DNA of 45,394 bases from an uncultured Eubacteriales bacterium (lineage in GTDB: Bacteria > Bacillota > Clostridia > Lachnospirales > Lachnospiraceae). A program made the translations under genes and the position numbers. Below are positions 7,551-15,894 of the stretch, piece after piece; the first letter of the stretch is position 1, and each line of letters begins with the position of its first letter. A model generated the notes under the pieces. The model saw only the letters and a program-made list of their open reading frames with translations, was not told where the DNA came from and did no database searches. The stretch covers positions 1-45,394 of the forward strand of contig UQXZ01000012.1 in assembly GCA_900545225.1 (NCBI GenBank). Reading direction: 5' to 3'.

Positions 7551-8513
7551 TTAGTCCTCATGCTTATGAGTTAATTTATCGATATATTCTGCAGCGGAAA
7601 TGGCAGCTGAGTTACCTTCGCCCGCACCCTTAATATACTGATATGGCTCACCTGCAATGTCACCACATGCGAAGATACCTGGGATATTTGTTTCCATTCT
7701 TCTTGAAACTTCAACGTGAGGTCCTACTGTCTTAAGACCATCGATAAGCTTTCCTGGAGAAATGGCACTTCTAAGGATAAATACGCCGTCTGTTCTGTGG
7801 ATACCTTCATTTGTCTTTAAGAAAACAGGATCGAGCTTTGGAGCAAATGGACTTGCGTTAGGATCCACCTTTACTTCAAGAAGTTCAGGATCAATTCCTT
7901 CTTCCTTAGATGCCTCATCAAGACTTAATATTGAAACAGGCTTTTCATTTACAATTGAAATATTTTCCCTATTAAAATCAATTGAATCATATTTGTATAT
8001 AGGCATATATACAACATGATCAGCATATTCAGCTAAGAAATCAACTTCATGTTCAAATTCAGGACTGTATGAAACAACGATAGCTTCCTTATTCTTGTAT
8101 AATGCAGCATCACATGTAGCACAGTAGCTTACACCCTTACCGAGAAGCTCATCTTCACCAGGGAATGTCTTAGACATTACAACACCTGTTGCAAGGATAA
8201 CTGTCTTTGTTGTGATCATTTCCTGGCCTACCTGGACTGCAAATTTTTCGCCAACCTGATAGATTTTGGCAACTCTTTCATTTTTAATTTCGATATCAAA
8301 TTTCTTAAGATGATCAAGGAATGCCTTTGCTAAATCTTCTCCTAAAATAGAAGGAAGACCGAGATAGTTATTTATAACATGAGCTTTGCATACCTTCTGA
8401 CTTGAATGGTCATCACCAAAAAGTAATATTTTCTTATTTCTGATTGTTGAAGTAATAGCAGCACTGAGTCCGGCAGGACCGGTACCGATAATTATGATGT
8501 CATATTCGTTCAC
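7551..8513 (-). CDS. Thioredoxin-reductase-fold flavoprotein lacking an NADPH site (FFTR-like)
   Basis: The 320-residue product has the two-domain thioredoxin reductase fold. FAD motifs are IIIIGTGPAGLSAA (residues 6-19) and GIFACGDIAG near the C-terminus. The redox pair is C131-A-T-C134 (SYCATCDAALY). Where NADPH-dependent enzymes have GxGxxA, this one reads IVVSYSPEFEHEV (146-158), and no HRR motif follows the next strand (VVYMPIYKYDS). Such degeneration is the mark of the ferredoxin-dependent flavin thioredoxin reductases described in clostridia, so reduction of thioredoxin by ferredoxin is a reasonable inference. A long intergenic region separates it from its neighbours, and no thioredoxin gene is adjacent. 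Start ATG 8513 has a weak GGAGG-like site (GGAGGTTTC on the minus strand). Confidence 0.85.
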   Translation of the reverse strand: MNEYDIIIIGTGPAGLSAAITSTIRNKKILLFGDDHSSQKVCKAHVINNYLGLPSILGEDLAKAFLDHLKKFDIEIKNERVAKIYQVGEKFAVQVGQEMITTKTVILATGVVMSKTFPGEDELLGKGVSYCATCDAALYKNKEAIVVSYSPEFEHEVDFLAEYADHVVYMPIYKYDSIDFNRENISIVNEKPVSILSLDEASKEEGIDPELLEVKVDPNASPFAPKLDPVFLKTNEGIHRTDGVFILRSAISPGKLIDGLKTVGPHVEVSRRMETNIPGIFACGDIAGEPYQYIKGAGEGNSAAISAAEYIDKLTHKHED

Positions 8514-8924
8514 TACAGAAACCTCCGTAATTAGTAAATCCCTTTATTAATAATAATATAAACTTAATCAGGCAAATTGGACAACGGTTCAATTAGTCAT
8601 TAATGTAAATAATATGTACATTTAGCAAAAATGCCCCCACAAAATATGAGTTAATTCTATCATAAAACTATATTTTGCACAACATAATTTTACACATTGC
8701 AATGAGAAATATTTTGTAAAAATAGTTTGATTTGACAGGAAGATAAGGAATTGAAGTATCGGATATTATGACAATTAAATAATCAGATGTTAAGTTTAAA
8801 ATAATAGAGTTTTATGTTGATATAAATTTGTGTAAATAAGAAATTTGCATTATTTATAAAGATAAAATGTGAATAATATTATAAGTTATGATTGATTTAT
8901 AAATATAAAGATATCTTTAAAAAT

Positions 8925-8953
8925 TTGATTTGGTTCTATTCAAAGAGTATACT
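8925..8953 (+). promoter_or_regulatory. Promoter of the 8994 gene; rest of the 480-bp intergenic region
   Basis: TTGATT (8925-8930) and TATACT (8948-8953) stand 17 bases apart. The rest of 8514-8993 is extremely AT-rich, separates two divergent genes and shows no open frame or clear hairpin. The promoter of the minus-strand flavoprotein must lie near 8540-8640 but I cannot pick it. Confidence 0.6.
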
Positions 8954-8993
8954 ATGATTGGTTTCATGCAACATAATTGAAAAAGGAGTATGT

Positions 8994-10199
8994 ATGTCAA
9001 AGAAAGCTAAAATAACAACAGGTATTCTTGTGGCAGCAGGAGCTGTTGCTGTAATACTGATATTGGTATTTGCTGTATTTACGGGTAAGAAGGTTAAATT
9101 ATCAGATTATATATCAGTAAATTACAAAGGCGTTAACAATTATGCAACAGCAGAAATAAGCATCGAAAAGGATGAATTATATAGTGCATTAACAGATGGT
9201 GAAGAAGATACTGAATTAAAGGATCTTGCAAAGCAGTATGTAGATAAGATTGAGGCAAAGACAGATTCTACTGATATTGCAAATGGTAATGATTTTGAGA
9301 TTTACTTTATTCAGCCTGAAGAACTTCTTAATAACAACCAGAAGTTATCAGATTATGTAAATAAAAATGTTGGAACAGATAAATGTTCATACAAGGCTGA
9401 AAATATTAAAGAGGGTGAGCAGATTGATATTTTCTCATTCGTAACAGTTGATATTAAGGGAATCAGTCCTGATGCATCATTAACACTTGTAAATAATTCA
9501 GATAACGAATTATTTAAACAGCTTCAGTTTACAGCCAGCAAAACAGATAATTTAAGTAACGGTGAGATGATTACAATCACTTGTACATCAGATATTCATT
9601 TAATAGCTGATCAGGGATATGTTCCTGCTTCAACAGAGACAAAGGTTGAAATTAATGGTCTTAGTACATATGTATCATATGCTGAGAAGTTAACAAATGA
9701 ATATAAGAATAAGCTTAATGCAGCAAATATTGAAATGATTACAGATCAGACAGCTGATAAGACATTCAGAATGTTATATACAGCAACAAATAACGCTGAC
9801 TATTTAACACAGGCAAATGAAGAGACAGCATCTGACATTCAGCTCATTGACACTTATTTCTTAAAGAGAAAGCCTTTACAGAATACTCAGACTGAAACAA
9901 CTGAAGGGAATCAGGCAGAAACAACAGCTGCAGCTAATTCTACAACAGATAATTTCAACGGACCTGAAAATATAATGTATATGGTTTACAGTGCCACAGT
10001 TACAAATGGAACAGGTACAGAGAAAATCTATTTCATAGTAGAATATGACAACATTTATGTTGCAGCAGATGGCTCTCTTGGAAACACAACTACAGATTTA
10101 ACAAAGAGCTACAAGGCATCATCAGATGGTGAGAAGCTTGTAAATGAAAATGTTAATTCTGCAAATAACATGAAATACTACGATATCATCAAGTTATAA
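8994..10199 (+). CDS. Membrane-anchored extracytoplasmic protein of unknown function
   Basis: The 401-residue product begins with a Lys-rich end and one hydrophobic helix (GILVAAGAVAVILILVFAVF, about 10-29). The rest is hydrophilic and rich in Asn, Thr, Asp and Lys, so it probably sits outside the cell. A Thr/Glu/Gln/Ala-rich linker (about 300-325, QTETTEGNQAETTAA) divides two beta-rich parts. The first part contains DYISVNYKGVNNYATAEISI, a pattern seen in unnamed Lachnospiraceae surface proteins. There is no LPXTG motif and no lipobox. ATG 8994 is chosen because AAAAGGAG precedes it; the upstream ATG at 8958 lacks a site. The function is not recognised. Confidence 0.8.
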   Translation: MSKKAKITTGILVAAGAVAVILILVFAVFTGKKVKLSDYISVNYKGVNNYATAEISIEKDELYSALTDGEEDTELKDLAKQYVDKIEAKTDSTDIANGNDFEIYFIQPEELLNNNQKLSDYVNKNVGTDKCSYKAENIKEGEQIDIFSFVTVDIKGISPDASLTLVNNSDNELFKQLQFTASKTDNLSNGEMITITCTSDIHLIADQGYVPASTETKVEINGLSTYVSYAEKLTNEYKNKLNAANIEMITDQTADKTFRMLYTATNNADYLTQANEETASDIQLIDTYFLKRKPLQNTQTETTEGNQAETTAAANSTTDNFNGPENIMYMVYSATVTNGTGTEKIYFIVEYDNIYVAADGSLGNTTTDLTKSYKASSDGEKLVNENVNSANNMKYYDIIKL

Positions 10200-10240
10200 T
10201 TATCAGATTATAATATTTGAATTGTGTATCAGATAATAAG

Positions 10241-10306
10241 AAACATCCTATATGGATACTAAGCATGCAATAGGGCAGCGGAAGTATCATATGGGATGTT
10301 TTTTGT
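10241..10306 (+). terminator. Terminator downstream of the 8994 gene
   Basis: AACATCCTATATG near 10242 pairs with CATATGGGATGTT near 10288-10300, followed by TTTTTG. The long loop holds a smaller hairpin. Confidence 0.75.
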
Positions 10307-10386
10307 TTTGGATATCGGGTGTTTTATAGTATCATATAAAGATATGAGTATAAGTGAAATATAACAAACAGGAGCACATATAGCAG

Positions 10387-12162
10387 ATGAAGCGTAAAGA
10401 GTTATACAAGGGAATAGTAACAGATCGAATACATTTTCCAGCAAGAGCTGAGGTTGAGGTTATTGAAGCTGAGAATCCGGAAGATAACGGTCAGAGAGTT
10501 CTTATAAAAAATGTTATTCCGGGGCAGAAGATTGAATTCAGATTAAAGAAGCAGACTGCAGGTAATCTGGTAAATATTTTAGAAGAGTCTGAGTATGAAA
10601 CAGAAAAGAGATGTCCTGTATTTGGAGAGTGCGGCGGATGCGTATATCTTCCAATGGACTATGAAGCTCAGCTTGAAATGAAGCGTAAAGAAATTGTTAG
10701 AATCATGGGAACTGCTCTCGATGGAATTCATAATGGTGCATATATGGGCGAGGGGGAAGCTCCATATGTGTCCGATGATAGTGAATACTACAAAGTGAGC
10801 GATGCAATATTTGATGAAATAGTTCCAAGTCCAAGTGTCCATGAATACAGAAATAAAATGGAATACAGCTTCGGTGATGAAGTTAAGGATGGGGAAATTG
10901 TAATCGGAATGCACAGAAGAAATTCAAAGTATGCAATTTCTCCAGCAGATGACTGTCTGATTGTGCATGAAGATTTCAACAAGATTGTAAGAAAAACACG
11001 CCAGATGGTAAATGAATCAGGTCTTGATTTCTACCACAACATGGCAAGAGAAGGAGTACTTCGACATTTGCTCCTCAGAAGAAGTGCATTTAACGGTGAA
11101 ATTATGATTGGCATCGTTACAACAACTCAGGACATGGAGCGCACAGCTGAATTTACTAATAAATATAAGGATGCACTTCTTGAACTTGAAAATGAATTAG
11201 AAGGCAAGATTGCAGGAATCATGCATATAGAAAATGATGCTATTGCTGATGCTGTTAAATGCGACAAGCTGAATTTACTTTATGGCAAAGATTTTATAAC
11301 TGAAAACCTTCTCGGTCTTGAGTTTAAAATTACACCATTTTCATTTTTTCAGACAAATTCTAAGGGTGCGGAAAGACTCTATAGTGTAGTAAGAGATATG
11401 GTATTTACTGACAAAATGATTAAGAATGGTGAAAAGCCTGTTATTTACGACTTATACAGCGGAACAGGAACAATAGCACAGATAGTTGCGCCTGTTGCAA
11501 AGGAAGTTGTTGGTATTGAGATTGTTGAAGAGGCAGTTGAAGCCGCAAAGATAAATGCACAGCTTAACAACCTTGATAACTGTGGATTCTTGGCGGGTGA
11601 CGTTCTTACTTCTCTTGACGATGTGGAAGTTAAGCCGGACATTATTATTCTTGATCCACCAAGAGACGGTGTAAATGCAAAGGCGCTTAAGAAGATATTG
11701 AGCTACGAAGTAGAGAATATTGTGTATATTTCCTGCAAACCAACTTCACTTGCAAGAGATTTGGCTCTGTTATATGGAGAGGGCTACAGACTTGTACAGG
11801 GAAAGGTTGTTGATATGTTCCCTGGTACAGGACACGTTGAGACGGTGGTTCTTTTGTCCCAACTGAAACAAAAGCCAGATGATTACATTAATGTCACAAT
11901 TGAACTTGATGATGTGGATATAACATCTGCAGAGACTAAGGCAACATATGATGAGATAAAGAAGTATGTGGCTGAACATAATGCCGGCATAAAGGTTTCC
12001 AATCTGTATATCTCACAGGTAAAGAGAAAATGCGGAATTGAGGTTGGAAAGAATTATAATTTACCTAAAAATGAAGATAGTAGGCAACCACAGTGCCCAG
12101 AAGATAAAGAAAGTGCAATTGTGGAGGCATTGGAGCATTTTAAGATGATTCAGCAGGAATAA
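10387..12162 (+). CDS. rlmD: 23S rRNA (uracil-C5) methyltransferase, RlmD type, with C-terminal extension
   Basis: The enzyme transfers a methyl group from SAM to C5 of a uracil in 23S rRNA. Residues 1-65 form the TRAM-like RNA-binding part. C76, C82 and C85 (RCPVFGECGGC), with a later Cys in SPADDCLIVH, are the 4Fe-4S ligands. The SAM domain has YDLYSGTGTIAQIVA, then LDPPRDGV and the catalytic Cys in VYISCKPTSLARD. The domain ends near residue 500. A further 90 residues follow (KVSNLYISQVKRKCGIEVG ... QPQCPEDKE), an extension I have seen on clostridial members of this family. Length is 591, against about 450 for the short form. The start has no strong ribosome binding site beyond AGGAGC. Confidence 0.9.
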   Translation: MKRKELYKGIVTDRIHFPARAEVEVIEAENPEDNGQRVLIKNVIPGQKIEFRLKKQTAGNLVNILEESEYETEKRCPVFGECGGCVYLPMDYEAQLEMKRKEIVRIMGTALDGIHNGAYMGEGEAPYVSDDSEYYKVSDAIFDEIVPSPSVHEYRNKMEYSFGDEVKDGEIVIGMHRRNSKYAISPADDCLIVHEDFNKIVRKTRQMVNESGLDFYHNMAREGVLRHLLLRRSAFNGEIMIGIVTTTQDMERTAEFTNKYKDALLELENELEGKIAGIMHIENDAIADAVKCDKLNLLYGKDFITENLLGLEFKITPFSFFQTNSKGAERLYSVVRDMVFTDKMIKNGEKPVIYDLYSGTGTIAQIVAPVAKEVVGIEIVEEAVEAAKINAQLNNLDNCGFLAGDVLTSLDDVEVKPDIIILDPPRDGVNAKALKKILSYEVENIVYISCKPTSLARDLALLYGEGYRLVQGKVVDMFPGTGHVETVVLLSQLKQKPDDYINVTIELDDVDITSAETKATYDEIKKYVAEHNAGIKVSNLYISQVKRKCGIEVGKNYNLPKNEDSRQPQCPEDKESAIVEALEHFKMIQQE

Positions 12163-12200
12163 AAGGAGTTTGATAAACTTTAATTTGTCGGAGGTGCTAT

Positions 12201-13214
12201 ATGCAGATACATTACTTTCAGAGATATCATGAGAAAGAAAACGTCGCTACAGCAAATACGATGTTGCTGTTATCGCATTTATACTCATATTCATCTGACA
12301 AGTTTTTTAGGTTTTTGAAATCGGAGTATTTTTCTGATTCGTTTAATCCAGAAATAATCTTCACATTGCAGGAGAAGAGTGTTGACAGCATTCCGGATGC
12401 AACCATTACACAAGAGAGCTTTAAGATAGTGGTTGAGACAAAAATGTCTGACTGGTTTTATGAGGATCAGCTACTCCGTCACCTGAATTCATTTAGCGAC
12501 GAGAAGTATAAGGTTATGATTACTTTAGCTCCGGAGCTTATGGAAGAAGGAAAGAAGACAGCTTTTGAGCAAAAGCTCAAAGAGTACAATGAAAAGCAAA
12601 TACATCCGGTGATACATATAAATACGACATTTGAAGATATGGCCAATGCGATTAGCGATATTCTGGATGATAGAGATTATGAAATGCAGGATGTATTGAG
12701 TGATTATCTTAACTACTGCTATACGGATGGGCTTATCCCGGTATCGGATTCTTGGAAATATCTGAGAATGCAGCTTGCTGGAACAACATTGGATTTCAAT
12801 GTTTCTGCGGGAGTTTATTATGATAATGCAGAGCGTGGCTTTAGAGCACATGACTTCTTGGGCCTTTATAAGAATAAAAGCGTGCGTGCTGTAGGAAAGG
12901 TCGTTGCTCGCATTACAGCGGTTGAGACTGAAGACGGTGTGAAGTACAATATTGAATTTGGTGACCTCACTGATGAGAGAAAAGAAACCATTGTAAAAGC
13001 AATGGCAGACGGCGATTCTCATGGTTATGATTTAAGGAGCATTGAACATAGGTACTTTTTTGTTGATAAGTTCTATGAGACGGACTTTAAGAAGATAACA
13101 CCAAGGGCGCCAATGGGAACCAGAATATTTGATTTGACCCAGGTGTTGGGAACAGAAGTTATTCCTGATACTGAGGAATTGGCTCTCCGGTTGTCGGAAG
13201 AGACCTGGACATAA
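12201..13214 (+). CDS. PD-(D/E)XK nuclease-family protein, probable defence gene
   Basis: Residues about 65-90 read SIPDATITQESFKIVVETK: an Asp followed 11 residues later by ETK on a beta strand, the PD-(D/E)XK nuclease core. The N-terminus (QIHYFQRYHEKENVATANTMLLLSHLY) and the sequence after the core (DQLLRHL) are typical of restriction-like endonucleases of this type. The C-terminal 200 residues form a separate domain with no motif I recognise. ATG 12201 follows GGAGG. It begins the accessory island right after rlmD and is followed within 16 bases by a broken HNH-type gene. Role in defence is inferred from fold and neighbours. Confidence 0.75.
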   Translation: MQIHYFQRYHEKENVATANTMLLLSHLYSYSSDKFFRFLKSEYFSDSFNPEIIFTLQEKSVDSIPDATITQESFKIVVETKMSDWFYEDQLLRHLNSFSDEKYKVMITLAPELMEEGKKTAFEQKLKEYNEKQIHPVIHINTTFEDMANAISDILDDRDYEMQDVLSDYLNYCYTDGLIPVSDSWKYLRMQLAGTTLDFNVSAGVYYDNAERGFRAHDFLGLYKNKSVRAVGKVVARITAVETEDGVKYNIEFGDLTDERKETIVKAMADGDSHGYDLRSIEHRYFFVDKFYETDFKKITPRAPMGTRIFDLTQVLGTEVIPDTEELALRLSEETWT

Positions 13215-13230
13215 TGATAGAGGTGATTTG

Positions 13231-14009
13231 ATGCCACGAGCTATGAGTGTTACAGAAGTTGGCAATGTGTATGAGCTGAGAAGAGACCAGTGGAGAGGAA
13301 ACGTTGCGAGAATTAGTAAGGAACCAGAACTTCTCAATGAAGTGTGCAAGTATACATGGACATATAGTGAAGGAGTTCATCCATATTTGAGGAGTTCCAA
13401 ATTAGGTATGAGCCTTCATGAATTTGTTTTGGGTTTCGTATACGGAGCCGAGAATATCGATAAATGCAGGCCGAAGGAAATATTATAGAACATCTAGACA
13501 ATGACGGCTTGAATTGCACATATGAAAACTTGCATATTCTGTAAGATGATATGAACAAGGCGAAAGCATTTAGCATTGATAAAAAAAGCAAGGACAGTGA
13601 AAATGATCCCTTCCCAGCATATATATTGGATGTGTATTATCTTCATGACAAGAAGCAGTTTCAAATGCAAATATTTATGAACGATGATATTTATTTCAGT
13701 AGAGCAGGCCATCCAGTAGAGATGTTTATCTGCATGTATAATAGTTTTAACGATTTGTTTGGTGATTGGTTCTATTTGTTGGTAGACAGGAGTAAAAGAG
13801 CTTTTGAGATATCAAAATTTCATGCTGCCCAGCTTTTTGTGAAGGAACGACCTGTTTTGCAAAATGTTACTCCTGAAGAAATGAATAGTCCTCTCATTGA
13901 AAGGGATGGTGTGTTTTACTTAAACCTCGATGCTAAAACAAATGGGGTTCCTTTATCAATAGTAAGGCATACTGCATTGAGAAGAATCGAAGTCGCAAAG
14001 GAAGATTAG
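13231..14009 (+). pseudogene. Broken HNH/homing-endonuclease-like gene
   Basis: Three pieces in two frames make one protein. Piece one (13231 to about 13460) reads MPRAMSVTEVGNVYELRRDQ ... YGAENIDK. A frame change at the AAA near 13462 leads to GNIIEHLDNDGLNCTYENLH, which has the H-L-D-N-D-G ... ENL pattern of HNH endonucleases. An in-frame TAA (13542) then separates it from the last 152 residues (13551-14009), which continue the same frame. The real start is ATG 13231 behind AGAGGTG. With a frameshift and a stop, no active enzyme is expected unless read errors explain both. Confidence 0.7.
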
Positions 14010-14424
14010 TTTAAGGTGGGTGCAAAAATGGAGCAATCGTTAAAGAGTGCGTGGACCAGTTTCTGCGTGAGCCGGCGTCTATATAGTAGACTTCTAGTAC
14101 TATCGTGCCATGTTGAGACGGTATGTTTGCTGTCAAGGAAAGATAAATAAGAGCTGAAAAGTGGCGTATTTCCGGGCTTTTTGCGAGGTTAGCATCATCA
14201 GAGAAGCCTTGCAGAAAGCTCGGTTTTCTTGTATGGAAACATATCTACTTTTCGGTCTGATTAAAGAAAAAGTGGATGACCGGAAAATGCGGTAGGGTTT
14301 AGGCTGTGGATTAGATGTCATAGGTTGTGGCACTGGGATTGTTGTCAGCGCCGACCGTAGTTTAAGCCACTCGATACTAAGAGGCAGACTTGGCAGTGGA
14401 ATGGATGACAGGAGGATTTGGAAT
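14010..14424 (+). other. Unassigned region inside the island, possibly structured
   Basis: No coding frame of convincing length or composition is present; a 40-codon frame from 14028 has a Ser/Cys/Arg-rich product unlike a real protein. The base composition is less AT-rich than the flanks. Several stems can be drawn, for example ATCTACTTTT (about 14238) with AAAAAGTGGAT (about 14268). It may be decayed coding DNA or a non-coding RNA. I cannot assign it. Confidence 0.35.
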
Positions 14425-15159
14425 ATGGATTTTAGTTTGAATCGAATGCCGTCTGCACAGAAAGAAATTGAATGGCAGTGGGAACGGGTTGTAAAAGAAA
14501 ATATTGATTTTTCTAAAATTAGAGTGAATGGCGCCAGCTGTGATTTTGAGGCTAATTTGGATTATTTTAACTTGACGGATACAAAAGCAGACCAAATTTC
14601 GTTTATTGGAAGACGGTATGAGTTTTTTGAACAGGCAGTTGGGTTGCGAGATTTTAGATTAGAAATCTTTGGAGACATTCATCAGGATACACAAATTGGT
14701 ATGATTTTAAATGGTATTAGCCGATATCGTAAAGAGTCGTCTCCGTATGGTCTGTTTGTTTCATATAGGTATATAGGGGAATCTGTTTACTGTGCTATCA
14801 CGGTATGTCTTGTTGATAAAGACCGGGGCTCAGAGATGGATGTTGCAGTAATCGAGGTTAGTCAAGATGAGAATGCATATGTTCTTCCAGTAGAAATTTC
14901 AGAAGAAGCACTAGACTATTTTTCTTTTGATGACATTATGAGATTAGCATATTGGATTGGAAACTTTTGGGCGGGAGTACAATACGAAATAAATAATCGT
15001 CCAGAAGAAATAAGAGTTGTTGAACAGAGAGGACCAATTTCACCAGACGACGATGCATATAAATCACAAGATAGAATCGTGTTAATTAAGAGAATAGTTG
15101 CTGTTGATAAAGATGGAAGGCCTATTGAGTATGGTGCAACTGCTTCAGGACGTAAATAA
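14425..15159 (+). CDS. Hypothetical island protein
   Basis: The 244-residue product is soluble, acidic, with mixed helices and strands, and has no motif I recognise. It begins MDFSLNRMPSAQKEIEWQWERV and contains a helix around FSFDDIMRLAYWIGNFWAG. ATG 14425 is chosen over ATG 14401 because AGGAGG ends 9 bases before it. Its last codons overlap, in another frame, the first recognisable part of the HsdR remnant, so its own C-terminus (ATASGRK) may be an artefact of the deletion that truncated hsdR. The function is unknown; the location suggests a mobile or defence gene. Confidence 0.65.
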   Translation: MDFSLNRMPSAQKEIEWQWERVVKENIDFSKIRVNGASCDFEANLDYFNLTDTKADQISFIGRRYEFFEQAVGLRDFRLEIFGDIHQDTQIGMILNGISRYRKESSPYGLFVSYRYIGESVYCAITVCLVDKDRGSEMDVAVIEVSQDENAYVLPVEISEEALDYFSFDDIMRLAYWIGNFWAGVQYEINNRPEEIRVVEQRGPISPDDDAYKSQDRIVLIKRIVAVDKDGRPIEYGATASGRK

Positions 15160-15816
15160 AATCAATGAACTTTTGAAAGCGGCAGTACAGAGCGAAGGTG
15201 TCATTAGCTTATTTGACAGCAACAAGAGTGGCGGTGAAAACTTCAGCTTGTTTGATCCAGCAGTCCTGGATGAAATCTCTAGAATGAAGGAAAAAATATA
15301 GCTGTCGAGATTTTGAAAAAACTTATGGCTGAGCAAGTGGCTCTCTACAAGAGAACAAATGTGGTACAGTCACAAAAATTCTCGGAGAAGATAGCACAAC
15401 TGATGAATTCTTATTATAACGGACTGATCACTAATGAAGAGGTTATTAAAGAACTTCTGAAAACTGCAGAAGAGATTGCAAATCTCTATAAAAATGGTCA
15501 GGAACTGGGGCTTTCACAAGAAGAACTTGCGTTTTATGATGCTCTTACAAAACCAGAGCATATCAAGGATTTTTATAAGAATGATGAATTGATTGCTTTG
15601 ACAAGAGAACTTACAGAAATGCTTCGTAAGAATCGCACTATCGATTGGCAGAAGAAAGAAACTGCTAGAGCGCAGATGCGTAAGATGGTTAAGCGACTCC
15701 TTAAGAAATATAAGTATCCGCCGGAAGACTATGATTTTGCAATAAGCACAGTAATTAGTCAGTGTGAGCTTTGGACGGATAATGTGGAACCACGAAAAGA
15801 GGAAAAAACTCTATAA
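15136..15816 (+). pseudogene. C-terminal remnant of type I restriction subunit HsdR
   Basis: The translation matches the C-terminal helical domain of HsdR (DUF3387 region), with DVNKINELLKAAVQSEG, then EILKKLMAEQVALYKRTNVV, YDALTKPEHIKDFY, LRKNRTIDWQKKE and MVKRLLKKYKYPPE. The nuclease and the helicase motor, about 800 residues upstream, are absent. A one-base loss in a run of A (GGAAAAAATATAG near 15297) breaks the frame between MKEK and IAVEILKK; one extra A restores it. hsdM and hsdS are not in the window. It is therefore the relic of a lost type I restriction-modification system. Confidence 0.85.
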
Positions 15817-15894
15817 ATATGTATCTGAAATAGAACTAAGCAAGGTGGCAGAGGATACGGTTTATTATGGAGAAAAAAGTAATGGAGGTGCGAT

